64,000 bases of DNA from Glycomyces fuscus (lineage in GTDB: Bacteria > Actinomycetota > Actinomycetes > Streptosporangiales > Streptosporangiaceae), in assembly GCA_002529455.1 (NCBI GenBank), contig NYMS01000048.1, positions 496,001 to 560,000 on the forward strand. Reading direction: 5' to 3'. How positions within the stretch are numbered: position 1 is the stretch's first letter; the number at the start of each line of letters is the position of its first letter. This document shows, in pieces, positions 1 through 11,908 of this stretch. The translations under genes were made by a program, and so were the position numbers. The notes beneath the pieces were generated by a model, which saw nothing but the letters and a program-made list of their open reading frames with translations, was not told the origin of the DNA and ran no database searches.

Positions 1-46
1 CATCCTGGTGACGGTGATCTCCGTCGCCCTCTGGCTGGTCCTGTAG
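1..46 (+). CDS. C-terminal end of a membrane protein (partial)
   Basis: An open frame enters from the left edge in frame 2 and ends at TAG 44-46. The 14 visible residues are almost all hydrophobic (ILVTVISVALWLVL), which looks like the end of a membrane helix. It lies just upstream of the rpsL transcription unit and is followed at once by a strong hairpin terminator, so it belongs to the preceding unit. The family cannot be told from this fragment. Confidence 0.5.
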   Translation, partial: ILVTVISVALWLVL

Positions 47-50
47 CGCG

Positions 51-92
51 ACGGCCGCCTCTCGGGGACAATCGTCCCGGGGAGGCGGCCGT
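51..92 (+). terminator. hairpin terminator before the str operon
   Basis: A 10-bp outer stem (ACGGCCGCCT at 51-60, its complement at 83-92) encloses an inner GGGAC/GTCCC stem. It starts 5 nt after the stop of the partial membrane gene and separates it from the rpsL promoter. There is no T tract, as is usual for actinobacterial terminators. Confidence 0.8.
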
Positions 93-507
93 CCGCCTTC
101 GGCCGCACTCTCGGAGAAAGCGGGCGCGAAGCAGCCGCGGGACCACGTAGACTGGTGGTGACCCACGGCTACGCGAGGATCCGGTTCCCACGGTTCTCGC
201 CATGTCGCACACCGTTTTGACCGCCCTGACGGCAAGCGGTAGCCTGTGTGATTGTGCCCGTGAGTCGACGGGTCGCACATGTGTGTGCGGCGCCCGGTTC
301 CGCAGACGAGGACCTACGGTGCGCGGCGCATGTGAACCCCCTCCCATAGTCCGGCCCTTCGGCCGGGTGTGAACGCCGTTTCGCCATGCGCGGGAACGAA
401 TGCGACACGCCCGACATCGGGGGTCGGGGAGGTTCGGGAAATCCAGCAGGTCAATAGCGATATCGGCTACGAGAACCGGCGTAGGTCACGAGGAAGACGG
501 AGACGCG
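93..507 (+). other. non-coding region with rpsL promoter and long leader
   Basis: No convincing gene is seen here. It contains the promoter at 217-245 and a leader of about 255 nt before the rpsL GTG start. Small frames through this stretch lack ribosome binding sites and family resemblance. Confidence 0.6.
217..245 (+). promoter_or_regulatory. sigma-70-type promoter of the str operon
   Basis: A -35 box TTGACC (217-222), a 17-nt spacer and a -10 box TAGCCT (240-245) match the housekeeping HrdB/SigA consensus. It is the best promoter between the upstream terminator and rpsL and would give a leader of about 255 nt. Confidence 0.7.
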
Positions 508-879
508 GTGCCCACCATCCAGCAGCTGGTCCGCAAGGGCCGACAGGACAAGGTCGCAAAGAACAAGACCCCGGCGCTGAAGGGGAGTCCGCAGCGTCGT
601 GGTGTGTGCACTCGTGTCTACACCACCACGCCCAAGAAGCCGAACTCCGCTCTGCGCAAGGTCGCCCGAGTCAAGCTGAGCAGCCAGATCGAGGTCACGG
701 CCTACATCCCCGGCATCGGCCACAACCTGCAGGAGCACAGCATCGTGCTCGTGCGCGGCGGCCGTGTGAAGGACCTGCCGGGTGTCCGTTACCGCATCGT
801 GCGCGGCTCGCTCGACACGCAGGGTGTCCGTAACCGCAAGCAGGCGCGTAGCCGTTACGGCGCCAAGAAGGAGAAGTAA
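508..879 (+). CDS. rpsL: 30S ribosomal protein S12
   Basis: S12 is a decoding-centre protein of the small subunit. The 123-residue product starts at GTG 508 ([10 protein letters not shown] follows), with GGAG 5 nt upstream; a longer in-frame extension from 400 was rejected because it precedes the universal N-terminus. The two lysines altered in streptomycin-resistant mutants are present as wild type (K43 in PKKPNS and K88 in GGRVKDLPG). It is the first gene of rpsL-rpsG-fusA-tuf, 2 nt before rpsG. Confidence 0.97.
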   Translation: MPTIQQLVRKGRQDKVAKNKTPALKGSPQRRGVCTRVYTTTPKKPNSALRKVARVKLSSQIEVTAYIPGIGHNLQEHSIVLVRGGRVKDLPGVRYRIVRGSLDTQGVRNRKQARSRYGAKKEK

Positions 880-881
880 GC

Positions 882-1352
882 ATGCCGCGCAAGGGCCCGG
901 CGCCGAAGCGCCAGCTCATCACCGACCCGGTCTACGGCTCGCCGCTCGTCACCGCACTGATCAACAAGGTGCTGCTCGACGGCAAGCGCTCCATCGCCCA
1001 GAGCGTCGTGTACGACGCCCTGGAGGGTGCTCGCGAGAAGAGTGGCCAGGACCCGCTCGTCGTCCTCAAGCGGGCGCTGGACAACGTCAAGCCCGCGCTC
1101 GAGGTCCGCAGCCGCCGCGTCGGCGGCGCGACCTACCAGGTGCCGGTCGAGGTTCGCGCCTCCCGGTCCACCACGCTGGCCCTGCGCTGGCTGGTCTCCT
1201 ACGCGCGCCAGCGCCGTGAGAAGACCATGACCGAGCGTCTGATGAACGAGCTGGTCGACGCCAGCAACGGTCTCGGCGCGGCCGTCAAGAAGCGTGAGGA
1301 CACGCACAAGATGGCCGAGTCGAACAAGGCCTTCGCGCACTACCGCTGGTAA
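882..1352 (+). CDS. rpsG: 30S ribosomal protein S7
   Basis: S7 nucleates assembly of the 30S head by binding the 3' domain of 16S rRNA. The product is 156 aa, the standard length, from [10 protein letters not shown] to FAHYRW. A GGAG ribosome binding site lies inside the end of rpsL, which is only 2 nt upstream, so the two genes are probably translationally coupled. In E. coli S7 is the autogenous repressor of this operon; nothing in this sequence proves that here. Confidence 0.97.
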   Translation: MPRKGPAPKRQLITDPVYGSPLVTALINKVLLDGKRSIAQSVVYDALEGAREKSGQDPLVVLKRALDNVKPALEVRSRRVGGATYQVPVEVRASRSTTLALRWLVSYARQRREKTMTERLMNELVDASNGLGAAVKKREDTHKMAESNKAFAHYRW

Positions 1353-1392
1353 TTCCGGCGGGTTCGAAACAGACCGAGGGACGACGAGCCTC

Positions 1393-3507
<2,115 letters not shown>

Positions 3508-3527
3508 TCGCGAACACGTAACCAGCC

Positions 3528-3551
3528 CGCTCCCCGTTCACGCGGGGAGCG
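3528..3551 (+). terminator. hairpin between fusA and tuf
   Basis: A 9-bp perfect stem, CGCTCCCCG (3528-3536) with CGGGGAGCG (3543-3551) and a 6-nt loop, lies in the 80-bp fusA-tuf gap. There is no T tract. It may attenuate or mark a processing site rather than fully terminate, since tuf continues in the same direction. Confidence 0.5.
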
Positions 3552-3587
3552 AGCACCAGACAGCTCTGTACGTCTAGGAGACATCCA

Positions 3588-4781
3588 GTGGCGAAAGCAA
3601 AGTTCGAGCGGACTAAGCCGCACGTCAACATCGGCACCATCGGTCACATTGACCACGGCAAGACCACGCTGACCGCGGCCATCACCAAGGTGCTGCACGA
3701 CGCGTACCCGGAGCTGAACCCGTTCACGCCGTTCGAGGACATCGACAACGCTCCTGAGGAGCGCGAGCGCGGTATCACCATCTCCGTCGCCCACGTCGAG
3801 TACCAGACCGAGGCGCGTCACTACGCGCACGTGGACTGCCCCGGTCACGCCGACTACGTGAAGAACATGATCACCGGTGCGGCGCAGATGGACGGCGCCA
3901 TCCTGGTCGTGGCCGCCACCGACGGCCCGATGCCGCAGACCAAGGAGCACGTGCTCCTGGCCCGCCAGGTCGGCGTGCCCTACATCGTGGTGGCCCTGAA
4001 CAAGGCCGACATGGTGGACGACGAGGAGATCTTCGAGCTCGTCGAGCTCGAGGTCCGCGAGCTCCTCAGCGAGTACGAGTTCCCCGGCGACGACGTCCCC
4101 GTCACCAAGGTCTCCGCGCTCAAGGCGCTGGAGGGCGACGAGGAGTGGGGCAAGTCCGTCCTGGAGCTCATGGGCACCGTGGACCAGTTCATCCCCGAGC
4201 CCGAGCGTGACACCGACAAGCCCTTCCTCATGCCGATCGAGGACGTCTTCTCGATCACCGGTCGCGGCACCGTCGTCACCGGCCGCATCGAGCGCGGCAT
4301 CGTCAATGTCAACGAGACCGTTGACATCGTCGGTATCAAGGAAGAGAAGCAGACCACCACGGTCACCGGTGTCGAGATGTTCCGCAAGCTGCTCGACCAG
4401 GGCCAGGCCGGCGACAACGTCGGTCTGCTCCTGCGCGGCATCAAGCGCGAGGACGTCGAGCGCGGCCAGGTCGTCATCAAGCCCGGCACGACCACCCCGC
4501 ACACCGAGTTCGAGGGCCAGGTCGTCATCCTGTCCAAGGACGAGGGTGGCCGCCACACGCCGTTCTTCAACAACTACCGCCCGCAGTTCTACTTCCGCAC
4601 GACCGACGTCACCGGCGTCGTCACGCTGCCGGAGGGCACCGAGATGGTCATGCCCGGTGACAACACCGAGATGACCGTCCAGCTCATCCAGCCGGTCGCG
4701 ATGGAAGAGGGCCTGAAGTTCGCCATCCGCGAGGGTGGCCGGACCGTGGGCGCCGGTCGCGTCACGAAGATCCTCAAGTAG
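3588..4781 (+). CDS. tuf: elongation factor Tu
   Basis: EF-Tu delivers aminoacyl-tRNA to the ribosome as a GTP complex. The 397-aa product begins at GTG 3588 with AGGAGA 6 nt upstream. It carries GHIDHGKT (19-26), DCPGH, NKADM and all three domains, ending GRVTKILK. It is the last gene of the str operon and is followed by two hairpins. Only one tuf copy is in this window; a second copy elsewhere, as in some streptomycetes, cannot be excluded. Confidence 0.97.
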   Translation: MAKAKFERTKPHVNIGTIGHIDHGKTTLTAAITKVLHDAYPELNPFTPFEDIDNAPEERERGITISVAHVEYQTEARHYAHVDCPGHADYVKNMITGAAQMDGAILVVAATDGPMPQTKEHVLLARQVGVPYIVVALNKADMVDDEEIFELVELEVRELLSEYEFPGDDVPVTKVSALKALEGDEEWGKSVLELMGTVDQFIPEPERDTDKPFLMPIEDVFSITGRGTVVTGRIERGIVNVNETVDIVGIKEEKQTTTVTGVEMFRKLLDQGQAGDNVGLLLRGIKREDVERGQVVIKPGTTTPHTEFEGQVVILSKDEGGRHTPFFNNYRPQFYFRTTDVTGVVTLPEGTEMVMPGDNTEMTVQLIQPVAMEEGLKFAIREGGRTVGAGRVTKILK

Positions 4782-4790
4782 TAACCGTGT

Positions 4791-4817
4791 GGGGGCGGTC
4801 CCTTCGGATCCGCCCCC
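4791..4817 (+). terminator. str operon terminator with TTCG loop
   Basis: GGGGGCGG (4791-4798) pairs with CCGCCCCC (4810-4817), the stem continues inward, and it is capped by a stable TTCG tetraloop. It starts 9 nt after the tuf stop. Confidence 0.8.
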
Positions 4818-4829
4818 GCCATGGTGGGT

Positions 4830-4849
4830 GGGCCGTGGGTCCACGGCCC
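4830..4849 (+). terminator. second hairpin after tuf
   Basis: GGGCCGTGG (4830-4838) and CCACGGCCC (4841-4849) form a nearly continuous 9-bp stem just behind the first terminator. Tandem hairpins of this sort probably back up termination. The rest of the tuf-rpsJ gap (to 5030) must hold the S10 operon promoter, but I could not place one with confidence. Confidence 0.6.
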
Positions 4850-5030
4850 GCCCGCCAGCACACAAGACGTCATCGGGCTCTGTGACGGTGACGCACCGCA
4901 GGGGCAAGCCCTGTTGCGGTTTCTCAAGGGAATAGGGGCTCACGGCTACACGGCGGATCCGCCGGGCCTGGGCGTCTGTGACCGGACAGCTCACCGTTAC
5001 GGACACTGAAGCGAAGGACGAACAGGCCAC

Positions 5031-5339
5031 ATGGCGGGACAAAAGATCCGCATTCGGCTAAAGGCCTATGACCACGAGGTCATCGACAGCTCGGCTCGCA
5101 AGATCGTCGAGACTGTGACGCGAACTGGCGCACAGGTCGCGGGCCCGGTGCCGCTGCCGACGGAGAAGAACGTTTACTGCGTCATCCGATCGCCGCACAA
5201 GTACAAGGACTCGCGCGAGCACTTCGAGATGCGCACGCACAAGCGGCTGATCGACATCATCGACCCCACGCCGAAGACGGTGGACTCGCTCATGCGACTC
5301 GACCTCCCGGCGGGCGTTGACATCGAGATCAAGCTTTAA
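5031..5339 (+). CDS. rpsJ: 30S ribosomal protein S10
   Basis: S10 is a head protein of the 30S subunit and is also NusE, a partner of NusB/NusG in transcription antitermination. The product is 102 aa, standard length, from [10 protein letters not shown] to VDIEIKL. It opens the S10 operon (rpsJ-rplC-rplD-rplW-rplB-rpsS-rplV-rpsC-rplP-rpmC-rpsQ), 12 nt before rplC. Confidence 0.97.
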   Translation: MAGQKIRIRLKAYDHEVIDSSARKIVETVTRTGAQVAGPVPLPTEKNVYCVIRSPHKYKDSREHFEMRTHKRLIDIIDPTPKTVDSLMRLDLPAGVDIEIKL

Positions 5340-5351
5340 GGACGCACAGAC

Positions 5352-6002
5352 ATGGCCACCAAGCAGATCAAGGGAGTTCTGGGCGAAAAGCTCGGCATGA
5401 CCCAGGTCTTCGACGACACGGGCAAGATGGTGCCCGTGACGGTTCTGAAGGCCGGTCCGTGCGTCGTGAGCCGCATCCGGACTCCGGACACCGATGGCTA
5501 CTCCGCCATCCAGCTCGGCTACGGGCAGATCAACCCGCGCAAGGTCAACAAGCCGCTCGGCGACTACCTGCGCAGTCACGACCTGACCCCGCGCCGCCAC
5601 TACGTCGAGGTCCGCACGACCGACGCCACCGAGTACACGCTCGGCCAGGAGGTCACCGCGGACAGCTTCGAGATCGGCCAGAAGGTCGACGTCACGGGTA
5701 AGAGCAAGGGCAAGGGCTTCGCCGGTGTGATGAAGCGCCACGGTTTCCGCGGCCTCTCCGCCTCGCACGGCACCCAGCGCAAGCACCGCTCGCCCGGTTC
5801 CATCGGCGGCTGCGCCACGCCCGGCCGCGTGTTCAAGGGCATGCGGATGGCCGGTCGCATGGGCAACGTGCGCAAGACCGTCCAGAACCTGACCGTTCAC
5901 TCCGTCGACGCGGAGAAGGGGCTCATCCTGGTCAAGGGTGCCGTCCCCGGTCCCAACGGCGGTCTGGTGCTCGTCCGCACCGCTGTGAAGGGGGACAAGT
6001 AA
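5352..6002 (+). CDS. rplC: 50S ribosomal protein L3
   Basis: L3 binds near the 3' end of 23S rRNA and reaches toward the peptidyl transferase centre. The 216-aa product shows the conserved [13 protein letters not shown] start and the central loop region with MKRHGFRG and [14 protein letters not shown]. It lies between rpsJ and rplD, with 3 nt to rplD. Confidence 0.97.
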   Translation: MATKQIKGVLGEKLGMTQVFDDTGKMVPVTVLKAGPCVVSRIRTPDTDGYSAIQLGYGQINPRKVNKPLGDYLRSHDLTPRRHYVEVRTTDATEYTLGQEVTADSFEIGQKVDVTGKSKGKGFAGVMKRHGFRGLSASHGTQRKHRSPGSIGGCATPGRVFKGMRMAGRMGNVRKTVQNLTVHSVDAEKGLILVKGAVPGPNGGLVLVRTAVKGDK

Positions 6003-6005
6003 GCC

Positions 6006-6677
6006 ATGGCCCAGATCGAGGTCAAGAACCCCGAGGGCGGCGCCAAGGGCAGCGTCGAGCTGCCGGACAGCGTCTTCGCCCAGCAGGTCAGCATCCCGCT
6101 GATCCACCAGGTCGTGAACGCCCAGCTCGCCGCTGGCCGTCAGGGCACCCACGCCACCAAGACCCGCGGCGACGTCCGCGGCGGTGGCAAGAAGCCCTAC
6201 CGCCAGAAGGGCACGGGCCGGGCCCGCCAGGGTTCCATCCGCGCACCGCAGTACACCGGCGGTGGCACGGTCCACGGACCCCAGCCGCGCGACTACAGCC
6301 AGCGCACCCCGAAGAAGATGAAGGCCGCCGCCCTGCGCGGAGCCCTCTCCGACCGGGCGCGCCACGGCCGCATCCACGTCGTCAGCCAGTTCGTGGCCGA
6401 GGACCTGGAGAACAAGTTCACGCAGACCGCTCTGAAGGCGCTGCGCCAGGTCACCGAGTCCGACAAGGTCCTGGTGGTGCTGGCCCGCGAGGACGAGCAC
6501 AACCGGCGCGCCCTGCGCAACGTCGAAGAGGTCCACATCCTCGACGCGGACCAGGTGAACACCTACGACGTCCTGTACGCGGACGACGTGGTCTTCACCG
6601 AGGCGGGCTACGCCGAGTTCCTGGCCCACGCGGCCGGTGCCTCCAAGGCCGCGCAGTCCGAGGAGGACGACCAGTGA
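6006..6677 (+). CDS. rplD: 50S ribosomal protein L4
   Basis: L4 lines the peptide exit tunnel with its extended loop, visible here as the basic stretch [15 protein letters not shown]. The product is 223 aa. Its stop codon overlaps the GTG start of rplW by 4 nt (GTGA). In E. coli L4 represses its own operon; whether that holds in actinobacteria is not shown here. The C-terminus has a short acidic tail (QSEEDDQ). Confidence 0.96.
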   Translation: MAQIEVKNPEGGAKGSVELPDSVFAQQVSIPLIHQVVNAQLAAGRQGTHATKTRGDVRGGGKKPYRQKGTGRARQGSIRAPQYTGGGTVHGPQPRDYSQRTPKKMKAAALRGALSDRARHGRIHVVSQFVAEDLENKFTQTALKALRQVTESDKVLVVLAREDEHNRRALRNVEEVHILDADQVNTYDVLYADDVVFTEAGYAEFLAHAAGASKAAQSEEDDQ

Positions 6678-6964
6678 GGATCGCCGACCACCGGGACATC
6701 ATCGTCGAGCCGGTGATCTCCGAGAAGAGCTACGGGCTCATGGACGAGAACAAGTACACGTTCATCGTCCGCCCGGACGCCAACAAGACCCAGATCAAGA
6801 TCGCGATCGAGAAGATCTTCGAGGTGAAGGTCACGAGCGTGAACACGATCAACCGCAAGGGTAAGCGCAAGCGCACCCGCTTCGGTTACGGGAAGCGTCC
6901 CGACACCAAGCGCGCGATCGTCAGCGTCGCCGAGGGCGACCGGATCGACATCTTCGGTGTCTGA
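6674..6964 (+). CDS. rplW: 50S ribosomal protein L23
   Basis: L23 sits at the tunnel exit and docks trigger factor and SRP. The 96-aa product begins at GTG 6674, overlapping the rplD stop by 4 nt, and has the conserved motif [19 protein letters not shown] and the basic loop [11 protein letters not shown]. It is followed by a 58-nt gap before rplB. Confidence 0.96.
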   Translation: MRIADHRDIIVEPVISEKSYGLMDENKYTFIVRPDANKTQIKIAIEKIFEVKVTSVNTINRKGKRKRTRFGYGKRPDTKRAIVSVAEGDRIDIFGV

Positions 6965-7022
6965 CCTCTCCCGGGTCTGACCGCTACACACCAAGCAACA
7001 CGTAAAGGAATGCGCGAAGAAG

Positions 7023-7862
7023 ATGGGCATTCGTAAGTACAAGCCGACGACGCCGGGTCGTCGCGGCTCCAGCGTGAGCGACTTCGTCGAGATCACGCGC
7101 TCGGAGCCCGAGAAGTCCCTGGTGCGTCCGCTCCACTCCAAGGGCGGCCGTAACGGCCACGGCCGGATCACCGCCCGCCACCAGGGTGGTGGCCACAAGC
7201 GCGCCTACCGCGTGATCGACTTCCGTCGTCACGACAAGGACGGCGTGCCGGCCAAGGTCGCCCACATCGAGTACGACCCGAACCGCACCGCCCGCATCGC
7301 CCTGCTCCACTACGTGGACGGCGAGAAGCGCTACATCCTGGCGCCGGCCGGCCTCAAGCAGGGCGACCGGGTCGAGAACGGTCCGCAGTCCGACATCAAG
7401 CCCGGCAACTGCCTCCCGCTGCGCAACATCCCCACGGGTACGTTCGTGCACGCGGTCGAGCTGAAGCCGGGTGGCGGCGCCAAGCTGGGCCGCTCCGCGG
7501 GCTCGCAGATCCAGCTCCTGGCCAAGGAGGGCAAGTACGCCACGCTGCGTATGCCCTCCGGTGAGATGCGCATGGTGGAGATCACCTGCCGCGCCACCGT
7601 CGGCCAGGTGGGCAACGCCGAGCAGTCCAACATCAACTGGGGCAAGGCCGGTCGCTCCCGCTGGAAGGGCAAGCGCCCGACCGTCCGCGGTGTCGTGATG
7701 AACCCGGTCGACCACCCCCACGGTGGTGGTGAGGGCAAGACCTCGGGTGGCCGTCACCCGGTCAGCCCCTGGGGTAAGAAGGAAGGCCGGACCCGGGCCA
7801 AGAACAAGGCCAGCGACAAGCTCATCGTGCGGCGTCGGCGTAGCGGTAAGAAGAAGCGGTAA
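7023..7862 (+). CDS. rplB: 50S ribosomal protein L2
   Basis: L2 is needed for subunit association and peptidyl transferase activity. The product is 279 aa. The conserved histidine loop [10 protein letters not shown] near residue 230 and the basic C-terminus RRRSGKKKR are clear. Just before the start is AAGGAATGCGCGAAGA, giving a ribosome binding site at a long spacing. Confidence 0.97.
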   Translation: MGIRKYKPTTPGRRGSSVSDFVEITRSEPEKSLVRPLHSKGGRNGHGRITARHQGGGHKRAYRVIDFRRHDKDGVPAKVAHIEYDPNRTARIALLHYVDGEKRYILAPAGLKQGDRVENGPQSDIKPGNCLPLRNIPTGTFVHAVELKPGGGAKLGRSAGSQIQLLAKEGKYATLRMPSGEMRMVEITCRATVGQVGNAEQSNINWGKAGRSRWKGKRPTVRGVVMNPVDHPHGGGEGKTSGGRHPVSPWGKKEGRTRAKNKASDKLIVRRRRSGKKKR

Positions 7863-7874
7863 GGAGCACGTCTG

Positions 7875-8153
7875 ATGCCACGTAGCCTTAAGAAGGGTCC
7901 CTTCGTCGACGGCCACCTCATCAAGAAGGTGGAGTCGCAGAACGAGAAGGGGACCAAGAACGTCATCAAGACGTGGTCCCGGCGGTCCATGATCGTTCCG
8001 GAGATGATCGGTCACACGATCGCCGTCCACGACGGCCGCAAGCACGTCCCGGTGTTCGTGTCCGAGTCGATGGTCGGCCACAAGCTCGGTGAGTTCGCTC
8101 CCACGCGTACTTTCCGCAGCCACGTCAAGGAAGACCGCCGTAGCCGCCGTTAG
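7875..8153 (+). CDS. rpsS: 30S ribosomal protein S19
   Basis: S19 is in the 30S head with S13 and contacts 16S rRNA near the A-site finger. The product is 92 aa, starting [10 protein letters not shown]. It is followed by an unusually long 73-nt gap, to the chosen rplV start, which holds a hairpin. Confidence 0.97.
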   Translation: MPRSLKKGPFVDGHLIKKVESQNEKGTKNVIKTWSRRSMIVPEMIGHTIAVHDGRKHVPVFVSESMVGHKLGEFAPTRTFRSHVKEDRRSRR

Positions 8154-8176
8154 CGGTTGCAGCAGGAGAAAGAACC

Positions 8177-8204
8177 ATTTTCTCCACGGTGAGTGGAGAT
8201 GAAT
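8177..8204 (+). promoter_or_regulatory. leader hairpin before rplV
   Basis: TCTCCAC (8181-8187) pairs with GTGGAGA (8193-8199) around a 5-nt loop; flanking ATT/AAT bases extend the stem imperfectly. It is AT-richer than its surroundings and lies 23 nt before the rplV ATG. It has no T tract, so a translational or processing role is as likely as termination. Confidence 0.45.
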
Positions 8205-8226
8205 TTCCGTGAGCGAGGGAAAAGCG

Positions 8227-8595
8227 ATGGGAACGAGGGCACAGGCACGGTTCGTCCGTGTTACGCCCCGGAAGGCCCGCCGGGTGGTGGACCTTATTCG
8301 CGGGTTGCCCGCTGACGAGGCACAGGCGGTGCTGCGGTTCGCGCCCCAGTCGGCGAGCGAGCCCGTTGGCAAGGTACTGGCTAGTGCCATCGCCAACGCC
8401 GAGCACAATGACAAGCTGGACCGCGAGACGCTGGTGGTCGAACGCGCGTGGGTGGACGAGGGTCCGACCCTGAAGCGCATTCGTCCGCGAGGCTTCGGCC
8501 GCGCCTTCCGGGTGACCAAGCGTACGAGCCACATCACCGTGGTCGTCGCTGAGCGCTCGGGCGCCTCGTCCAAGACGAAGGAAAGGACCCGATAG
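8227..8595 (+). CDS. rplV: 50S ribosomal protein L22
   Basis: L22 contributes a beta-hairpin to the exit tunnel and is a site of macrolide resistance. The start is placed at ATG 8227 ([20 protein letters not shown]), which has GAGGGA 6 nt upstream and matches the usual N-terminus; an in-frame GTG at 8209 would add six residues. That gives 122 aa. The stop overlaps the GTG of rpsC by one base (TAGTG). Confidence 0.94.
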   Translation: MGTRAQARFVRVTPRKARRVVDLIRGLPADEAQAVLRFAPQSASEPVGKVLASAIANAEHNDKLDRETLVVERAWVDEGPTLKRIRPRGFGRAFRVTKRTSHITVVVAERSGASSKTKERTR

Positions 8596-9413
8596 TGGGG
8601 CAGAAGGTAAACCCGCACGGGTTCCGCCTCGGAATCACCACCGACTTCAAGAGCCGTTGGTACGCCGACAAGTCCTACAAGGACTACGTCAAGGAAGACG
8701 TCGCGATCCGTCGGATGCTGACCCGTGGCATGGAGCGCGCGGGCATCTCCAAGGTGGAAATCGAGCGCACCCGTGACCGCGTCCGGGTCGACGTCTACAC
8801 CGCCCGGCCGGGCATCGTCATCGGCCGCCGCGGCGTCGAGGCCGACCGCATCCGGACCGACCTGGAGAAGCTGACCGGCAAGCAGGTCCAGCTGAACGTC
8901 TTCGAGGTCAAGAACCCCGAGGTCGACGCGCAGCTCGTCGCCCAGGGCGTCGCCGAGCAGCTGAGCAGCCGTGTGGCCTTCCGCCGCGCGATGCGCAAGG
9001 CCATGCAGAGCGCCATGAAGAGCGGTGCCAAGGGCATCCGCATCCAGTGCGGTGGCCGCCTGGGCGGGGCTGAGATGTCCCGCTCGGAGTTCTACCGCGA
9101 GGGCCGTGTGCCGCTGCACACCCTGCGCGCCGACATCGACTACGGCTTCTTCGAGGCCCGTACGACCTTCGGCCGCATCGGTGTGAAGGTCTGGATCTAC
9201 AAGGGTGACGCGCCCGCCACCCGCGCCGAGCGCGAGGCGGCCCAGGCCGCGCAGCGCTCCGCCGGCGGTGGCGGCGGCGGTGGCGGCGGTCAGCGCCGCG
9301 AGCGTCCCCAGCGTCGTCGCCGTGGCGGTGGCGCAGGTGGAGCCGGTGGCGGTCAGCAGCAGAACGCCGAGGCCAAGGCCCCGGCCGAGTCCGCGAAGTC
9401 CGAGGGGAGCTGA
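8595..9413 (+). CDS. rpsC: 30S ribosomal protein S3 with glycine-rich tail
   Basis: S3 forms the mRNA entry channel and has helicase activity with S4 and S5. The 272-aa product starts at GTG 8595 ([13 protein letters not shown]). It has the KH-type RNA-binding domain in the first half and the C-terminal S3 domain. About 50 residues beyond the family core form a low-complexity tail of glycine runs and basic RR/QRR segments, then an Ala/Glu/Lys end; such tails are common in actinobacterial S3. Confidence 0.96.
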   Translation: MGQKVNPHGFRLGITTDFKSRWYADKSYKDYVKEDVAIRRMLTRGMERAGISKVEIERTRDRVRVDVYTARPGIVIGRRGVEADRIRTDLEKLTGKQVQLNVFEVKNPEVDAQLVAQGVAEQLSSRVAFRRAMRKAMQSAMKSGAKGIRIQCGGRLGGAEMSRSEFYREGRVPLHTLRADIDYGFFEARTTFGRIGVKVWIYKGDAPATRAEREAAQAAQRSAGGGGGGGGGQRRERPQRRRRGGGAGGAGGGQQQNAEAKAPAESAKSEGS

Positions 9414-9416
9414 CCA

Positions 9417-9830
9417 GTGCTTATTCCTCGTAAGGTCAAGTACCGCAAGCAGCACCACCCGGACCTGCGCGGCAAGGCCAAGGGCGGAACGACGGTCACC
9501 TTCGGCGAGTTCGGCATCCAGGCCCTGGAGTCGGCCTACGTGACGAACCGTCAGATCGAGTCCGCTCGTATCGCCATGACGCGTCACATCAAGCGTGGCG
9601 GCAAGGTGTGGATCAACATCTTCCCGGACCGCCCGCTGACGAAGAAGCCCGCCGAGGTCCGCATGGGCTCCGGTAAGGGCTCCCCGGAGTGGTGGGTCGC
9701 GCCGGTCAAGCCCGGTCGCGTGATGTTCGAGCTGTCGGGCGTGCCCGAGGCCATCGCCAAGGAGGCGATGCGCCGTGCGATGCACAAGCTCCCGATGAAG
9801 TGCAAGTTCGTTACGCGGGAGGGGGAGTGA
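9417..9830 (+). CDS. rplP: 50S ribosomal protein L16
   Basis: L16 helps to position A-site tRNA. The product is 137 aa from GTG 9417 ([14 protein letters not shown]), with the conserved [17 protein letters not shown] segment. The stop TGA shares its last base with the ATG of rpmC, a TGATG overlap that implies coupled translation. Confidence 0.97.
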   Translation: MLIPRKVKYRKQHHPDLRGKAKGGTTVTFGEFGIQALESAYVTNRQIESARIAMTRHIKRGGKVWINIFPDRPLTKKPAEVRMGSGKGSPEWWVAPVKPGRVMFELSGVPEAIAKEAMRRAMHKLPMKCKFVTREGE

Positions 9831-10084
9831 TGGCCAAGTCCGTGACTGCCCATGAGCTCCGTGACCAGTCCGTCGAGGACCTGGTCGCCAAGCTCAAGGA
9901 AGCCAAGGAAGAGCTCTTCAACCTCCGCTTCCAGGCCGCCACCGGCCAGCTCGACAACCACAGCCGACTGCGTACCGTCAAGCGCGAGATCGCCCGGATC
10001 TACACGGTCCTGCGTGAGCACGAGCTGGGTATCGCCCCGCTGTCTGGTGAGTCGGCGCAGGAGTCGAAGGAAGCAGCCGAATGA
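9830..10084 (+). CDS. rpmC: 50S ribosomal protein L29
   Basis: L29 is a small helical protein at the tunnel exit, next to L23. The 84-aa product starts at ATG 9830 ([14 protein letters not shown]) and shows the family pattern [21 protein letters not shown] longer upstream reading overlaps rplP and was rejected. The tail AQESKEAAE overlaps the rpsQ start by 4 nt (ATGA). Confidence 0.95.
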   Translation: MAKSVTAHELRDQSVEDLVAKLKEAKEELFNLRFQAATGQLDNHSRLRTVKREIARIYTVLREHELGIAPLSGESAQESKEAAE

Positions 10085-10353
10085 GTGAGAACCAGACCGC
10101 GACCCGCAACTACCGCAAGGTGCGCGAGGGCTACGTCGTCAGCGACAAGATGGACAAGACCGTCGTCGTCGAGGTCGAGGACCGCATCACGCACGCCAGG
10201 TACGGCAAGGTCATCCGTCGTACGTCCAAGTACAAGGCGCACGACGAGGCGAACTCCTGTGGCGTCGGTGACCTGGTCCGACTGATGGAGACCAGGCCGC
10301 TCTCCGCGACGAAGCGCTGGCGCGTCGTGGAGATCCTGGAGAAGGCTAAGTAA
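10081..10353 (+). CDS. rpsQ: 30S ribosomal protein S17
   Basis: S17 is an early-binding OB-fold protein of the 30S body. The product is 90 aa, with the signature [21 protein letters not shown]. It is the last gene of the S10 operon; a 10-bp hairpin follows, then a 103-nt gap to rplN. Confidence 0.96.
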   Translation: MSENQTATRNYRKVREGYVVSDKMDKTVVVEVEDRITHARYGKVIRRTSKYKAHDEANSCGVGDLVRLMETRPLSATKRWRVVEILEKAK

Positions 10354-10363
10354 CCCCAGCCTG

Positions 10364-10393
10364 TCGGCGGCCGGCACCCGTGTCGGCCGCCGA
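10364..10393 (+). terminator. hairpin at the S10/spc operon boundary
   Basis: TCGGCGGCCG (10364-10373) pairs perfectly with CGGCCGCCGA (10384-10393) around a 10-nt loop. It falls exactly where the classical S10 operon ends and the spc operon begins. Confidence 0.65.
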
Positions 10394-10456
10394 TCCCAGG
10401 GGTGAGACCACCTAGCCGTGCGGCAGTGGACCGCACGCATCACATCAGGAGCAGAC

Positions 10457-10825
10457 GTGATTCAGCAGGAGTCGCGACTCAAGGTCGCCGACAACACGGG
10501 TGCCAAGGAGATCCTCACCATCCGTGTTCTCGGTGGCTCGGGTCGGCGCTACGCCGGGATCGGCGACACCATCGTCGCCACGGTGAAGGACGCCCTGCCT
10601 GGCGCTGGAGTCAAGAAGGGCGACGTCGTCAAGGCCGTTGTCGTGCGCACCGTCAAGGAGCGCCGCCGGCCCGACGGCTCCTACATCCGCTTCGATGAGA
10701 ACGCTGCCGTGCTCATCAAGGACGGTGGGGACCCGCGAGGCACCCGCATCTTCGGCCCCGTCGGCCGTGAGCTGCGTGACAAGAAGTACATGCGCATCAT
10801 TTCGCTGGCGCCGGAGGTGCTCTAA
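10457..10825 (+). CDS. rplN: 50S ribosomal protein L14
   Basis: L14 lies at the subunit interface and forms an intersubunit bridge. The product is 122 aa from GTG 10457 ([18 protein letters not shown]), with AGGA 6 nt upstream. It is the first gene of the spc operon and is 3 nt from rplX. An upstream extension from 10418 lacks a binding site and precedes the universal N-terminus. Confidence 0.96.
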   Translation: MIQQESRLKVADNTGAKEILTIRVLGGSGRRYAGIGDTIVATVKDALPGAGVKKGDVVKAVVVRTVKERRRPDGSYIRFDENAAVLIKDGGDPRGTRIFGPVGRELRDKKYMRIISLAPEVL

Positions 10826-10828
10826 GCG

Positions 10829-11134
10829 ATGAAGATCAAATCTGGCGACGAGGTCATCGTTCTCGCCGGCAAGAACCGGGGTGCCACCGGCAAGGTCGTC
10901 AAGGCCCTGCCGAAGGAAGACCGTGTCGTTGTCGAGGGCGTCAACCTGGTCAAGAAGCACAGGAAGGCCAACCCGGCGGGCGGCCAGCAGGGCGAGGTCG
11001 TCACCAAGGAGGCCCCGATCCACGTGAGCAACGTCGCGCTCGTGGAGGACGGCAAGGCCACCCGGGTCGGCTACCGCTTCGAGGAAGACGGAACCAAGGT
11101 TCGCGTCTCCCGCCGCACCGGTAAGGACATCTGA
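10829..11134 (+). CDS. rplX: 50S ribosomal protein L24
   Basis: L24 is an assembly initiator of the 50S subunit. The 101-aa product has the N-terminal KOW motif region ([20 protein letters not shown]). Its stop overlaps the ATG of rplE by one base. Confidence 0.96.
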   Translation: MKIKSGDEVIVLAGKNRGATGKVVKALPKEDRVVVEGVNLVKKHRKANPAGGQQGEVVTKEAPIHVSNVALVEDGKATRVGYRFEEDGTKVRVSRRTGKDI

Positions 11135-11709
11135 TGACGGTTACCAACGACATCACCGCCCCTCCGATGCCGCGGCTCAAGGAGAAGTACCGCAACGAGA
11201 TCGTTGCCGCCCTCAAGGAGGAGCACGGCATCGCCAACATCATGCAGGTCCCCGGTCTGACGAAGATCGTGGTCAACATGGGTGTGGGTGAGGCGGCTCG
11301 TGACGCGAAGCTGATCCAGGGCGCGGTCGCCGACCTGTCGGCGATCACCGGCCAGAAGCCGCGGATCAACCGGGCCAAGAACTCCATCGCGCAGTTCAAG
11401 CTGCGCGAGGGCCAGCCGATCGGCGCCAGCGTCACGCTGCGCGGCGACCGGATGTGGGAGTTCCTCGACCGGCTGCTCTCCCTGGCCCTGCCCCGTATCC
11501 GGGACTTCCGTGGCCTTTCCCCGAAGCAGTTCGACGGGAACGGCAACTACACCTTCGGGCTGACCGAGCAGGTCATGTTCCACGAGGTGGACCCGGACAA
11601 GGTCGACCGGCAGCGTGGGATGGACATCACGGTCGTCACCACCGCCACGAGCGACGAACAGGGCCGCAGCCTGCTCAAGCGGCTCGGTTTCCCGTTCAAG
11701 GAAGCCTGA
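11134..11709 (+). CDS. rplE: 50S ribosomal protein L5
   Basis: L5 binds 5S rRNA and contacts P-site tRNA. The product is 191 aa. The motifs [16 protein letters not shown] and [17 protein letters not shown] identify the family. It is followed after 13 nt by the zinc-type S14 gene. Confidence 0.96.
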   Translation: MTVTNDITAPPMPRLKEKYRNEIVAALKEEHGIANIMQVPGLTKIVVNMGVGEAARDAKLIQGAVADLSAITGQKPRINRAKNSIAQFKLREGQPIGASVTLRGDRMWEFLDRLLSLALPRIRDFRGLSPKQFDGNGNYTFGLTEQVMFHEVDPDKVDRQRGMDITVVTTATSDEQGRSLLKRLGFPFKEA

Positions 11710-11722
11710 GGGGTAAGCACAC

Positions 11723-11908
11723 ATGGCTAAGAAGTCCCTGATCGCGAAGTCGCAGCGGAAGCCGAAGTTCGGCGTTCGCGCGTATACTCGATGCTCGCGG
11801 TGCGGCCGCCCGCGCGCCGTCTTCCGGAAGTTCGGCCTGTGCCGTATCTGCTTCCGCGAGATGGCCCACCGGGGCGAGCTGCCCGGTATCACCAAGTCGA
11901 GCTGGTAG
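11723..11908 (+). CDS. rpsZ: 30S ribosomal protein S14, zinc-binding short form
   Basis: S14 completes the 30S head. This is the 61-aa zinc form with four cysteines, C24, C27, C40 and C43, in two CxxC pairs. Actinomycetes often keep a second, cysteine-free S14 elsewhere under Zur control; none is in this window. An unusually strong terminator follows. Confidence 0.96.
   Translation: MAKKSLIAKSQRKPKFGVRAYTRCSRCGRPRAVFRKFGLCRICFREMAHRGELPGITKSSW

Noticed and set aside
4914-4938. Possible promoter TTGCGG ... TAGGGG upstream of rpsJ
   Set aside because: The spacing is only 13 nt, too short for a sigma-70 promoter.
6984-9785. Minus-strand frame of 933 codons opposite rplB-rpsS-rplV-rpsC-rplP
   Set aside because: It mirrors well-identified ribosomal genes. 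Long antisense frames are expected where GC-rich third codon positions suppress stops, and its residues (Leu/Val/Asp/Gly-rich) match no family.
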